From Auanema rhodensis (lineage: Eukaryota; Nematoda; Chromadorea; Rhabditida; Rhabditidae): a stretch of DNA of 64,000 nucleotides. A program made the translations under genes and the position numbers. Positions 26,301 through 40,900 of this stretch are shown piece by piece. Each line of letters begins with the position of its first letter. The first letter of the stretch is position 1. The stretch lies in contig OZ059894.1 of the NCBI GenBank assembly GCA_964057225.1, forward strand, positions 4,588,001 to 4,652,000. Reading direction: 5' to 3'. Under the pieces are notes generated by a model, which did not search any database, was not told where the DNA came from, and was given only the letters and a program-made list of their open reading frames with translations.

Positions 26301-28080
26301 AAATTTTTGTCAAAATGTTTTTGGAAGCAATGTTGAGTGTACATGGAAACTCAACATACACTAATGCATCATTTTTCAAACGATCATAACTTATTTTTGT
26401 AACAAGCGTTTCTCAATGTAGTATAGTGCATTCGATGCGGATTTTTAAGCTGCGTCGATCTGTGTTATCAGATTTGCGCTAGCTTAAAAATGCACCGAGA
26501 TATCAACTGATATAAGTTCACACTTATATCCTAGATTTTCACCCTGAAGAATTAATTTTTTCGTTGAATAACATTGTCCATCGTCTTTGCCTTGAAAAAA
26601 GGAATCTAAAAACATCTACTTTTTGCTAAATTATTTTGAAATTTTTCGAAAAAATTTTTGTCAAAATGTTTTTGGAAGCAATGTTGAGTGTACATGGAAA
26701 CTCAACATACACTAATGCATCATTTTTCAAACGATCATAACTAATTTTTGTATTAAGCGTTCTTCAATGTAGTATAGTACATTCGATGCGGATTTTTAAG
26801 CTGCGTCGATCTGTGTTATCAGATTTGCGCTAGCTTAAAAATGCACCGAGATATCAACTGATATAAGTTCACACTTATATCCTCGATTTTCACCCTGAAG
26901 AATTAATTTTTTCGTTGAATAACATTGTCCATCGTCTTTGCCTTGAAAAAAGGAATCTAAAAACATTTACTTTTTGCTAAATTATTTTGAAATTTTTCGA
27001 AAAAATTTTTGTCAAAATGTTTTTGGAAGCAATGTTGAGTGTACATGGAAACTCAACATACACTAATGCATCATTTTTCAAACGATCATAACTAATTTTT
27101 GTATCAAGCGTTTCTTAATGTAGTATAGTGCATTCGATCCGGATTTTTAAGCTGCGTCGATCTGTGTTATCAGATTTGCGCTAGCTTAAAAATGCACCGA
27201 GATATCAACTGAGATAAGTTCACACTTATATCCTCGATTTTCACCCTGAAGAATTAATTTTTTCGTTGAATAACATTGTCCATCGTCTTTGCCTTGAAAA
27301 ATGGAATCTAAAAACATCTACTTTTTGCTAAATTATTTTGAAATTTTTCGAAAAAATTTTTGTCAAAATGTTTTTGGAAGCAATGTTGAGTGTACATGGA
27401 AACTCAACATACACTAATGCATCATTTTTCAAACGATCATAACTAATTTTTGTATCAAGCGTTTCTTAATGTAGTATAGTGCATTCGATCCGGATTTTTA
27501 AGCTGCGTCGATCTGTGTTATCAGATTTGCGCTAGCTTAAAAATGCACCGAGATATCAACTGATATAAGTTCACACTTATATCCTCGATTTTCACCCTGA
27601 AGAATTAATTTTTTCGTTGAATAACATTGTCCATCGTCTTTGCCTTGAAAAATGGAATCTAAAAACACCTACTTTTTGCTAAATTATTTTGAAATTTTTC
27701 GAAAAAATTTTTGTCAAAATGTTTTTGGAAGCAATGTTGAGTGTACATGGAAACTCAACATACACTAATGCATCATTTTTCAAACGATCATAACTAATTT
27801 TTGTATCAAGCGTTTCTTAATGTAGTATAGTGCATTCGATCCGGATTTTTAAGCTGCGTCGATCTGTGTTATCAGATTTGCGCTAGCTTAAAAATGCACC
27901 GAGATATCAACTGATATAAGTTCACACTTATATCCTCGATTTTCACCCTGAAGAATTAATTTTTTCGTTGAATAACATTGTCCATCGTCTTTGCCTTGAA
28001 AAATGGAATCTAAAAACATCTACTTTTTGCTAAATTATTTTGAAATTTTTCGAAAAAATTTTTGTCAAAATGTTTTTGGA
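18955..28080 (+). repeat. Subfamily domain C (monomers 55-80)
   Basis: The first part (18955-22113) alternates a GTATTAAGCG/GAAATAAT/AAAAAAGG monomer with a CGATTATA (C60T)/GTATCAAGCG monomer, a 702-bp dimer. The second part (most of 24571-28080) is a monotonous run of GTATCAAGCGTTTCTTAATG + GATCCGG + AAAAATGG monomers, interrupted at 26326-27027 by a GTAACAAG copy and a GCGTTCTTC copy. CGATTATA is seen only in the monomers at 19306, 20008, 20710, 21412, 23869 and 24571. All copies are 351 bp. Confidence 0.7.
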
Positions 28081-28429
28081 AGCAATGTTGAGTGTACATG
28101 GAAACTCAACATACACTAATGCATCATTTTTCAAACGATCATAACTAATTTTTGTATTAAGCGTTCTTCATTGTAGTATAGTGCATTCGATGCGGATTTT
28201 TAAGCTGCGTCGATCTGTGTTATCAGATTTGCGCTAGTTTAAAAATGCACCGAGATATCAACTGATATAAGTTCACACTTATCCTCGATTTTCACCCTGA
28301 AGAATTAATTTTTTCGTTGAATAACATTGTCCATCGTTTTTGCCTTGAAAAAAGGAATCTAAAAACATCTACTTTTTGCTAAATTATTTTGAAATTTTTC
28401 GAAAAAATTTTTGTCAAAATGTTTTTGGA
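28081..28429 (+). repeat. 349-bp monomer (2-bp deletion in dyad 3); second copy at 29132-29480
   Basis: CACTTATCCTCG replaces CACTTATATCCTCG, removing two bases from the right arm of dyad 3. The same deletion, with the same linked substitutions, recurs in the monomer at 29132. These are the only two 349-bp units in the window. Confidence 0.9.
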
Positions 28430-30182
28430 AGCAATGTTGAGTGTACATGGAAACTCAACATACACTAATGCATCATTTTTCAAACGATCATAACTAATTT
28501 TTGTATCAAGCGTTTCTTAATGTAGTATAGTGCATTCGATCCGGATTTTTAAGCTGCGTCGATCTGTGTTATCAGATTTGCGCTAGCTTAAAAATGCACC
28601 GAGATATCAACTGATATAAGTTCACACTTATATCCTCGATTTTCACCCTGAAGAATTAATTTTTTCGTTGAATGACATTGTCCATCGTCTTTGCCTTGAA
28701 AAATGGAATCTAAAAACATCTACTTTTTGCTAAATTATTTTGAAATTTTTCGAAAAAATTTTTGTCAAAATGTTTTTGGAAGCAATGTTGAGTGTACATG
28801 GAAACTCAACATACACTAATGCATCATTTTTCAAACGATCATAACTAATTTTTGTATTAAGCGTTTCTCAATGTAGTATAGTGCATTCGATGCGGATTTT
28901 TAAGCTGCGTCGATCTGTGTTATCAGATTTGCGCTAGCTTAAAAATGCACCGAGATATCAACTGATATAAGTTCACACTTATATCCTCGATTTTCACCCT
29001 GAAGAATTAATTTTTTCGTTGAATAACATTGTCCATCGTCTTTGCCTTGAAAAATGGAATCTAAAAACATCTACTTTTTGCTAAATTATTTTGAAATTTT
29101 TCGAAAAAATTTTTGTCAAAATGTTTTTGGAAGCAATGTTGAGTGTACATGGAAACTCAACATACACTAATGCATCATTTTTCAAACGATCATAACTAAT
29201 TTTTGTATTAAGCGTTCTTCATTGTAGTATAGTGCATTCGATGCGGATTTTTAAGCTGCGTCGATCTGTGTTATCAGATTTGCGCTAGTTTAAAAATGCA
29301 CCGAGATATCAACTGATATAAGTTCACACTTATCCTCGATTTTCACCCTGAAGAATTAATTTTTTCGTTGAATAACATTGTCCATCGTTTTTGCCTTGAA
29401 AAAAGGAATCTAAAAACATCTACTTTTTGCTAAATTATTTTGAAATTTTTCGAAAAAATTTTTGTCAAAATGTTTTTGGAAGCAATGTTGAGTGTACATG
29501 GAAACTCAACATACACTAATGCATCATTTTTCAAACGATCATAACTAATTTTTGTATCAAGCGTTTCTTAATGTAGTATAGTGCATTCGATCCGGATTTT
29601 TAAGCTGCGTCGATCTGTGTTATCAGATTTGCGCTAGCTTAAAAATGCACCGAGATATCAACTGATATAAGTTCACACTTATATCCTCGATTTTCACCCT
29701 GAAGAATTAATTTTTTCGTTGAATGACATTGTCCATCGTCTTTGCCTTGAAAAATGGAATCTAAAAACATCTACTTTTTGCTAAATTATTTTGAAATTTT
29801 TCGAAAAAATTTTTGTCAAAATGTTTTTGGAAGCAATGTTGAGTGTACATGGAAACTCAACATACACTAATGCATCATTTTTCAAACGATCATAACTAAT
29901 TTTTGTATTAAGCGTTTCTCAATGTAGTATAGTGCATTCGATGCGGATTTTTAAGCTGCGTCGATCTGTGTTATCAGATTTGCGCTAGCTTAAAAATGCA
30001 CCGAGATATCAACTGATATAAGTTCACACTTATATCCTCGATTTTCACCCTGAAGAATTAATTTTTTCGTTGAATAACATTGTCCATCGTCTTTGCCTTG
30101 AAAAATGGAATCTAAAAACATCTACTTTTTGCTAAATTATTTTGAAATTTTTCGAAAAAATTTTTGTCAAAATGTTTTTGGA
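28081..30182 (+). repeat. Tandem duplication of a 1051-bp trimer with a 349-bp monomer
   Basis: 28081-29131 and 29132-30182 each hold a 349-bp monomer (GCGTTCTTCATTG, GCTAGTTT, CTTATCCTCG with two bases lost, CATCGTTTTTG), a GATCCGG monomer with GAATGACATTG, and a GTATTAAG monomer. The shared private deletion and substitutions make a duplication of the trimer essentially certain. I see no difference between the copies. Confidence 0.85.
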
Positions 30183-31937
30183 AGCAATGTTGAGTGTACA
30201 TGGAAACTCAACTTACACTAATGCATCATTTTTCAAACGATCATAACTAATTTTTGTATCAAGCGTTTCTTAATGTAGTATAGTGCATTTGATCCGGATT
30301 TTTAAGCTGCGTCGATCTGTGTTATCAGATTTGCGCTAGCTTAAAAATGCACCGAGATATCAACTGATATAAGTTCACACTTATATCCTCGATTTTCACC
30401 CTGAAGAATTAATTTTTTCGTTGAATAACATTGTCCATCGTCTTTGCCTTGAAAAATGGAATCTAGAAACATCTACTTTTTGCTAAATTATTTTGAAATT
30501 TTTCGAAAAAATTTTTGTCAAAATGTTTTTGGAAGCAATGTTGAGTGTACATGGAAACTCAACATACACTAATGCATCATTTTTCAAACGATCATAACTA
30601 ATTTTTGTATTAAGCGTTTCTCAATGTAGTATAGTGCATTCGATGCGGATTTTTAAGCTGCGTCGATCTGTGTTATCAGATTTGCGCTACCTTAAAAATG
30701 CACCGAGATATCAACTGATATAAGTTTACACTTATATCCTCGATTTTCACCCTGAAGAATTAATTTTTTCGTTGAATAACATTGTCCATCGTCTTTGCCT
30801 TGAAAAAAGGAATCTAAAAACATCTACTTTTTGCTAAATTATTTTGAAATTTTTCGAAAAAATTTTTGTCAAAATGTTTTTGGAAGCAATGTTGAGTGTA
30901 CATGGAAACTCAACATACACTAATGCATCATTTTTCAAACGATCATAACTAATTTTTGTATCAAGCGTTTCTTAATGTAGTATAGTGCATTCGATCCGGA
31001 TTTTTGAGCTGCGTCGATCTGTGTTATCAGATTTGCGCTAGCTTAAAAATGCACCGAGATATCAACTGATATAAGTTCACACTTATATCCTCGATTTTCA
31101 CCCTGAAGAATTAATTTTTTCGTTGAATAACATTGTCCATCGTCTTTGCCTTGAAAAAAGGAATCTAAAAACATCTACTTTTTGCTAAATTATTTTGAAA
31201 TTTTTCGAAAAAATTTTTGTCAAAATGTTTTTGGAAGCAATGTTGAGTGTACATGGAAACTCAACATACACTAATGCATCATTTTTCAAACGATCATAAC
31301 TAATTTTTGTATCAAGCGTTTCTTAATGAAGTATAGTGCATTCGATCCGGATTTTTAAGCTGCGTCGATCTGTGTTATCAGATTTGCGCTAGCTTAAAAA
31401 TGCACCGAGATATCAACTGATATAAGTTCACACTTATATCCTCGATTTTCACCCTGAAGAATTAATTTTTTCGTTGAATAACATTGTCCATCGTCTTTGC
31501 CTCGAAAAATGGAATCTAAAAACATCTACTTTTCGCTAAATTATTTTGAAATTTTTCGAAAAAATTTTTGTCAAAATGTTTTTGGAAGCAATGTTGAGTG
31601 TACATGGAAACTCAACATACACTAATGCATCATTTTTCAAACGATCATAACTTATTTTTGTAACAAGCGTTTCTCAATGTAGTATAGTGCATTCGATCCG
31701 GATTTTTAAGCTGCGTCGATCTGTGTTATCAGATTTGCGCTAGCTTAAAAATGCACCGAGATATCAACTGATATAAGTTCACACTTATATCCTCGATTTT
31801 CACCCTGAAGAATTAATTTTTTCGTTGAATAACATTGTCCATCGTCTTTGCCTTGAAAAATGGAATCTAAAAACATCTACTTTTTGCTAAATTATTTTGA
31901 AATTTTTCGAAAAAATTTTTGTCAAAATGTTTTTGGA

Positions 31938-33341
31938 AGCAATGTTGAGTGTACATGGAAACTCAACATACACTAATGCATCATTTTTCAAACGATCATA
32001 ACTAATTTTTGTATCAAGCGTTTCTTAATGTAGTATAGTGCATTCGATCCGGATTTTTAAGCTGCGTCGATCTGTGTTATCAGATTTGCGCTAGCTTAAA
32101 AATGCACCGAGATATCAACTGATATAAGTTCACACTTATATCCTCGATTTTCACCCTGAAGAATTAATTTTTTCGTTGAATAACATTGTCCATCGTCTTT
32201 GCCTTGAAAAATGGAATCTAAAAACATCTACTTTTTGCTAAATTATTTTGAAATTTTTCGAAAAAATTTTTGTCAAAATGTTTTTGGAAGCAATGTTGAG
32301 TGTACATGGAAACTCAACATACACTAATGCATCATTTTTCAAACGATCATAACTTATTTTTGTAACAAGCGTTTCTCAATGTAGTATAGTGCATTCGATG
32401 CGGATTTTTAAGCTGCGTCGATCTGTGTTATCAGATTTGCGCTACCTTAAAAATGCACCGAGATATCAACTGATATAAGTTTACACTTATATCCTCGATT
32501 TTCACCCTGAAGAATTAATTTTTTCGTTGAATAACATTGTCCATCGTCTTTGCCTTGAAAAAAGGAATCTAAAAACATCTACTTTTTGCTAAATTATTTT
32601 GAAATTTTTCGAAAAAATTTTTGTCAAAATGTTTTTGGAAGCAATGTTGAGTGTACATGGAAACTCAACATACACTAATGCATCATTTTTCAAACGATCA
32701 TAACTAATTTTTGTATCAAGCGTTTCTTAATGTAGTATAGTGCATTCGATCCGGATTTTTAAGCTGCGTCGATCTGTGTTATCAGATTTGCGCTAGCTTA
32801 AAAATGCACCGAGATATCAACTGATATAAGTTCACACTTATATCCTCGATTTTCACCCTGAAGAATTAATTTTTTCGTTGAATAACATTGTCCATCGTCT
32901 TTGCCTTGAAAAATGGAATCTAAAAACATCTACTTTTTGCTAAATTATTTTGAAATTTTTCGAAAAAATTTTTGTCAAAATGTTTTTGGAAGCAATGTTG
33001 AGTGTACATGGAAACTCAACATACACTAATGCATCATTTTTCAAACGATCATAACTTATTTTTGTAACAAGCGTTTCTCAATGTAGTATAGTGCATTCGA
33101 TGCGGATTTTTAAGCTGCGTCGATCTGTGTTATCAGATTTGCGCTACCTTAAAAATGCACCGAGATATCAACTGATATAAGTTTACACTTATATCCTCGA
33201 TTTTCACCCTGAAGAATTAATTTTTTCGTTGAATAACATTGTCCATCGTCTTTGCCTTGAAAAAAGGAATCTAAAAACATCTACTTTTTGCTAAATTATT
33301 TTGAAATTTTTCGAAAAAATTTTTGTCAAAATGTTTTTGGA
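31938..33341 (+). repeat. 702-bp dimer in two near-identical tandem copies
   Basis: 31938-32639 and 32640-33341 each hold a GTATCAAG/GATCCGG monomer and a GTAACAAG/GCTACC/GTTTACAC/AAAAAAGG monomer. The dimer motif continues less perfectly to 37202, for example in the pair 35097-35798 and 35799-36500, whose GTAACAAG members carry CCTTAAAAAAAGG. Confidence 0.75.
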
Positions 33342-36300
33342 AGCAATGTTGAGTGTACATGGAAACTCAACATACACTAATGCATCATTTTTCAAACGAT
33401 CATAACTAATTTTTCTATCAAGCGTTTCTTAATGTAGTATAGTGCATTCGATCCGGATTTTTAAGCTGCGTCGATCTGTGTTATCAGATTTGCGCTAGCT
33501 TAAAAATGCACCGAGATATCAACTGATATAAGTTCACACTTATATCCTCGATTTTCACCCTGAAGAATCAATTTTTTCGTTGAATAACATTGTCCATCGT
33601 CTTTGCCTTGAAAAATGGAATCTAAAAACATCTACTTTTTGCTAAATTATTTTGAAATTTTTCGAAAAAATTTTTGTCAAAATGTTTTTGGAAGCAATGT
33701 TGAGTGTACATGGAAACTCAACATACACTAATGCATCATTTTTCAAACGATCATAACTTATTTTTGTAACAAGCGTTTCTCAATGTAGTATAGTGCATTC
33801 GATCCGGATTTTTAAGCTGCGTCGATCTGTGTTATCAGATTTGCGCTAGCTTAAAAATGCACCGAGATATCAACTGATATAAGTTCACACTTATATCCTC
33901 GATTTTCACCCTGAAGAATTAATTTTTTCGTTGAATGACATTGTCCATCGTCTTTGCCTTGAAAAATGGAATCTAAAAACATCTACTTTTTGCTAAATTA
34001 TTTTGAAATTTTTCGAAAAAATTTTTGTCAAAATGTTTTTGGAAGCAATGTTGAGTGTACATGGAAACTCAACATACACTAATGCATCATTTTTCAAACG
34101 ATCATAACTAATTTTTGTATTAAGCGTTTCTCAATGTAGTATAGTGCATTCGATGCGGATTTTTAAGCTGCGTCGATCTGTGTTATCAGATTTGCGCTAG
34201 CTTGAAAATGCACCGAGATATCAACTGATATAAGTTCACACTTATATCCTCGATTTTCACCCTGAAGAATTAATTTTTTCGTTGAATAACATTGTCCATC
34301 GTCTTTGCCTTGAAAAATGGAATCTAAAAACATCTACTTTTCGCTAAATTATTTTGAAATTTTTCGAAAAAATTTTTGTCAAAATGTTTTTGGAAGCAAT
34401 GTTGAGTGTGCATGGAAACTCAACATACACTAATGCATCATTTTTCAAACGATCATAACTTATTTTTGTATCAAGCGTTTCTCAATGTAGTATAGTGCAT
34501 TCGATGCGGATTTTTAAGCTGCGTCGATCTGTGTTATCAGATTTGCGCTAGCTTAAAAATGCACCGAGATATCAACTTTTATAAGTTCACACTTATATCC
34601 TCGATTTTCACCCTGAAGAATTAATTTTTTCGTTGAATAACATTGTCCATCGTCTTTGCCTTGAAAAATGGAATCTAAAAACATCTACTTTTTGCTAAAT
34701 TATTTTGAAATTTTTCGAAAAAATTTTTGTCAAAATGTTTTTGGAAGCAATGTTGAGTGTACATGGAAACTCAACATACACTAATGCATCATTTTTCAAA
34801 CGATCATAACTTATTTTTGTAACAAGCGTTTCTCAATGTAGTATAGTGCATTCGATGCGGATTTTTAAGCTGCGTCGATCTGTGTTATCAGATTTGCGCT
34901 AGCTTAAAAATGCACCGAGATATCAACTGATATAAGTTCACACTTATATCCTCGATTTTCTACCTGAAGAATTAATTTTTTCGTTGAATAACATTGTCCA
35001 TCGTCTTTGCCTTGAAAAAAGGAATCTAAAAACATCTACTTTTTGCTAAATTATTTTGAAATTTTTCGAAAAAATTTTTGTCAAAATGTTTTTGGAAGCA
35101 ATGTTGAGTGTACATGGAAACTCAACATACACTAATGCATCATTTTTCAAACGATCATAACTAATTTTTGTATCAAGCGTTTCTTAATGTAGTATAGTGC
35201 ATTCGATCCGGATTTTTAAGCTGCGTCGATCTGTGTTATCAGATTTGCGCTAGCTTAAAAATGCACCGAGATATCAACTGATATAAGTTCACACTTATAT
35301 CCTCGATTTTCACCCTGAAGAATTAATTTTTTCGTTGAATAACATTGTCCATCGTCTTTGCCTTGAAAAATGGAATCTAAAAACATCTACTTTTTGCTAA
35401 ATTATTTTGAAATTTTTCGAAAAAATTTTTGTCAAAATGTTTTTGGAAGCAATGTTGAGTGTACATGGAAACTCAACATACACTAATGCATCATTTTTCA
35501 AACGATCATAACTTATTTTTGTAACAAGCGTTTCTCAATGTAGTATAGTGCATTCGATGCGGATTTTTAAGCTGCGTCGATCTGTGTTATCAGATTTGCG
35601 CTAGCTTAAAAATGCACCGAGATATCAACTGATATAAGTTCACACTTATATCCTCGATTTTCACCCTGAAGAATTAATTTTTTCGTTGAATAACATTGTC
35701 CATCGTCTTTGCCTTAAAAAAAGGAATCTAAAAACATCTACTTTTTGCTAAATTATTTTGAAATTTTTCGAAAAAATTTTTGTCAAAATGTTTTTGGAAG
35801 CAATGTTGAGTGTACATGGAAACTCAACATACACTAATGCATCATTTTTCAAACGATCATAACTAATTTTTGTATCAAGCGTTTCTTAATGTAGTATAGT
35901 GCATTCGATCCGGATTTTTAAGCTGCGTCGATCTGTGTTATCAGATTTGCGCTAGCTTAAAAATGCACCGAGATATCAACTGATATAAGTTCACACTTAT
36001 ATCCTCGATTTTCACCCTGAAGAATTAATTTTTTCGTTGAATAACATTGTCCATCGTCTTTGCCTTGAAAAATGGAATCTAAAAACATTTACTTTTTGCT
36101 AAATTATTTTGAAATTTTTCGAAAAAATTTTTGTCAAAATGTTTTTGGAAGCAATGTTGAGTGTACATGGAAACTCAACATACACTAATGCATCATTTTT
36201 CAAACGATCATAACTTATTTTTGTAACAAGCGTTTCTCAATGTAGTATAGTGCATTCGATGCGGATTTTTAAGCTGCGTCGATCTGTGTTATCAGATTTG

Positions 36301-37904
36301 CGCTAGCTTAAAAATGCACCGAGATATCAACTGATATAAGTTCACACTTATATCCTCGATTTTCACCCTGAAGAATTAATTTTTTCGTTGAATAACATTG
36401 TCCATCGTCTTTGCCTTAAAAAAAGGAATCTAAAAACATCTACTTTTTGCTAAATTATTTTGAAATTTTTCGAAAAAATTTTTGTCAAAATGTTTTTGGA
36501 AGCAATGTTGAGTGTACATGGAAACTCAACATACACTAATGCATCATTTTTCAAACGATCATAACTAATTTTTCTATCAAGCGTTTCTTAATGTAGTATA
36601 GTGCATTCGATCCGGATTTTTAAGCTGCGTCGATCTGTGTTATCAGATTTGCGCTAGCTTAAAAATGCACCGAGATATCAACTGATATAAGTTCACACTT
36701 ATATCCTCGATTTTCACCCTGAAGAATTAATTTTTTCGTTGAATAACATTGTCCATCGTCTTTGCCTTGAAAAATGGAATCTAAAAACATCTACTTTTTG
36801 CTAAATTATTTTGAAATTTTTCGAAAAAATTTTTGTCAAAATGTTTTTGGAAGCAATGTTGAGTGTACATGGAAACTCAACATACACTAATGCATCATTT
36901 TTCAAACGATCATAACTTATTTTTGTAACAAGCGTTTCTCAATGTAGTATAGTGCATTCGATGCGGATTTTTAAGCTGCGTCGATCTGTGTTATCAGATT
37001 TGCGCTAGCTTAAAAATGCACCGAGATATCAACTGATATAAGTTCACACTTATATCCTCGATTTTCACCCTGGAGAATTAATTTTTTTGTTGAATAACAT
37101 TGTCCATCGTCTTTGCCTTGAAAAAAGGATTTTAAAAACATTTACTTTTTGCTAAATTATTTTGAAATTTTTCGAAAAAATTTTTGTCAAAATGTTTTTG
37201 GAAGCAATGTTGAGTGTACATGGAAACTCAACATACACTAATGCATCATTTTTCAAACGATCATAACTAATTTTTGTATCAAGCGTTTCTTAATGTAGTA
37301 TAGTGCATTCGATCCGGATTTTTAAGCTGCGTCGATCTGTGTTATCAGATTTGCGCTAGCTTAAAAATGCACCGAGATATCAACTGATATAAGTTCACAC
37401 TTATATCCTCGATTTTCACCCTGAAGAAATAATTTTTTCGTTGAATAACATCGTCCATCGTCTTTGCCTTGAAAAAAGGAATCTAAAAACATTTACTTTT
37501 TGCTAAATTATTTTGAAATTTTTCGAAAAAATTTTTGTCAAAATGTTTTTGGAAGCAATGTTGAGTGTACATGGAAACTCAACATACACTAATGCATCAT
37601 TTTTCAAACGATCATAACTAATTTTTGTATTAAGCGTTTTTCAATGTAGTATAGTGCATTCGATGCGGATTTTTAAGCTGCGTCGATCTGTGTTATCAGA
37701 TTTGCGCTAGCTTAAAAATGCACCGAGATATCAACTGATATAAGTTCACACTTATATCCTCGATTTTCACCCTGAAGAATTAATTTTCTCGTTGAATAAC
37801 ATTGTCCATCGTCTTTGCCTTGAAAAAAGGAATCTAAAAACATCTACTTTTTGCTAAATTATTTTGAAATTTTCCGAAAAAATTTTTGTCAAAATGTTTT
37901 TGGA

Positions 37905-40900
37905 AGCAATGTTGAGTGTACATGGAAACTCAACATACACTAATGCATCATTTTTCAAACGATCATAACTAATTTTTGTATTAAGCGTTTTTCAATGTAG
38001 TATAGTGCATTCGATGCGGATTTTTAAGCTGCGTCGATCTGTGTTATCAGATTTGCGCTAGCTTAAAAATGCACCGAGATATCAACTGATATAAGTTCAC
38101 ACTTATATCCTCGATTTTCACCCTGAAGAATTAATTTTTTCGTTGAATAACATTGTCTATCGTCTTTGCCTTGAGAAATGGAATCTAAAAACATCTACTT
38201 TTTGCTAAATTATTTTGAAATTTTTCGAAAAAATTTTTGTCAAAATGTTTTTGGAAGCAATGTTGAGTGTACATGGAAACTCAACATACACTAATGCATC
38301 ATTTTTCAAACGATCATAACTAATTTTTGTATCAAGCGTTTCTCAATGTAGTATAGTGCATTCGATCCGGATTTTTAAGCTGCGTCGATCTGTGTTATCA
38401 GATTTGCGCTAGCTTAAAAATGCAACGAGATATCAACTGATATAAGTTCACACTTATATCCTCGATTTTCACCCTGAAGAAATAATTTTTTTGTTGAATA
38501 ACATTGTCCATCGTCTTTGCCTTGAAAAAAGGAATCTAAAAACATCTACTTTTTGCTAAATTATTTTGAAATTTTTCGAAAAAATTTTTGTCAAAACTTT
38601 TTGGAAGCAATGTTGAGTGTACATGGAAACTCAACATACACTAATGCATCATTTTTCAAACGATCATAACTAATTTTTGTATTAAGCGTTTTTCAATGTA
38701 GTATAGTGCATTCGATGCGGATTTTTAAGCTGCGTCGATCTGTGTTATCAGATTTGCGCTAGCTTGAAAATGCACCGAGATATCAACTGATATAAGTTCA
38801 CACTTATATCCTCGATTTTCATCCTGAAGAATTAATTTTTTCGTTGAATAACATTGTCCATCGTCTTTGCCTTGAAAAATCGAATCTAAAAACATCTACT
38901 TTTCGCTAAATTATTTTGAAATTTTTCGAAAAAATTTTTGTCAAAATGTTTTTGGAAGCAATGTTGAGTGTACATGGAAACTCAACATACACTAATGCAT
39001 CATTTTTCAAACGATCATAACTAATTTTTGTATCAAGCGTTTTTCAATGTAGTATAGTGCATTCGATGCGGATTTTTAAGCTGCGTCGATCTGTGTTATC
39101 AGATTTGCGCTAGCTTAAAAATGCACCGAGATATCAACTGATATAAGTTCACACTTATATCCTCGATTTTCACCCTGAAGAATTAATTTTCTCGTTGAAT
39201 AACATTGTCCATCGTCTTTGCCTTGAAAAAAGGAATCTAAAAACATCTACTTTTTGCTAAATTATTTTGAAATTTTCCGAAAAAATTTTTGTCAAAATGT
39301 TTTTGGAAGCAATGTTGAGTGTACATGGAAACTCAACATACACTATTGCATCATTTTTCAAACGATCATAACTAATTTTTGTATTAAGCGTTTTTCAATG
39401 TAGTATAGTGCATTCGATGCGGATTTTTAAGCTGCGTCGATCTGTGTTATCAGATTTGCGCTAGCTTAAAAATGCACCGAGATATCAACTGATATAAGTT
39501 CACACTTATATCCTCGATTTTCACCCTGAAGAATTAATTTTTTCGTTGAATAACATTGTCTATCGTCTTTGCCTTGAGAAATGGAATCTAAAAACATCTA
39601 CTTTTTGCTAAATTATTTTGAAATTTTTCGAAAAAATTTTTGTCAAAATGTTTTTGGAAGCAATGTTGAGTGTACATGGAAACTCAACATACACTAATGC
39701 ATCATTTTTCAAACGATCATAACTAATTTTTGTATCAAGCGTTTCTCAATGTAGTATAGTGCATTCGATCCGGATTTTTAAGCTGCGTCGATCTGTGTTA
39801 TCAGATTTGCGCTAGCTTAAAAATGCAACGAGATATCAACTGATATAAGTTCACACTTATATCCTCGATTTTCACCCTGAAGAAATAATTTTTTTGTTGA
39901 ATAACATTGTCCATCGTCTTTGCCTTGAAAAAAGGAATCTAAAAACATCTACTTTTTGCTAAATTATTTTGAAATTTTTCGAAAAAATTTTTGTCAAAAC
40001 TTTTTGGAAGCAATGTTGAGTGTACATGGAAACTCAACATACACTAATGCATCATTTTTCAAACGATCATAACTAATTTTTGTATTAAGCGTTTTTCAAT
40101 GTAGTATAGTGCATTCGATGCGGATTTTTAAGCTGCGTCGATCTGTGTTATCAGATTTGCGCTAGCTTGAAAATGCACCGAGATATCAACTGATATAAGT
40201 TCACACTTATATCCTCGATTTTCATCCTGAAGAATTAATTTTTTCGTTGAATAACATTGTCCATCGTCTTTGCCTTGAAAAATCGAATCTAAAAACATCT
40301 ACTTTTCGCTAAATTATTCTGAAATTTTTCGAAAAAATTTTTGTCAAAATGTTTTTGGAAGCAATGTTGAGTGTACATGGAAACTCAACATACACTAATG
40401 CATCATTTTTCAAACGATCATAACTAATTTTTGTATCAAGCGTTTTTCAATGTAGTATAGTGCATTCGATGCGGATTTTTAAGCTGCGTCGATCTGTGTT
40501 ATCAGATTTGCGCTAGCTTAAAAATGCACCGAGATATCAACTGATATAAGTTCACACTTATATCCTCGATTTTCACCCTGAAGAATTAATTTTCTCGTTG
40601 AATAACATTGTCCATCGTCTTTGCCTTGAAAAAAGGAATCTAAAAACATCTACTTTTTGCTAAATTATTTTGAAATTTTCCGAAAAAATTTTTGTCAAAA
40701 TGTTTTTGGAAGCAATGTTGAGTGTACATGGAAACTCAACATACACTATTGCATCATTTTTCAAACGATCATAACTAATTTTTGTATTAAGCGTTTTTCA
40801 ATGTAGTATAGTGCATTCGATGCGGATTTTTAAGCTGCGTCGATCTGTGTTATCAGATTTGCGCTAGCTTAAAAATGCACCGAGATATCATCTGATATAA

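Larger units (their letters stand above)
28081..37553 (+). repeat. Subfamily domain D (monomers 81-107)
   Basis: It opens with a duplicated trimer containing a 349-bp monomer (28081-30182). From about 31587 it shows alternation of GTAACAAG (linked to AACTTATT) with GTATCAAGCGTTTCTTAATG+GATCCGG monomers, a 702-bp dimer kept with interruptions to 37202. Local private variants include GCTACC with GTTTACAC (30534, 32289, 32991) and TTTTTCTATC (33342, 36501). Monomer 37203 already carries GAAATAAT and CATCG, making it transitional to domain E. Confidence 0.7.
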
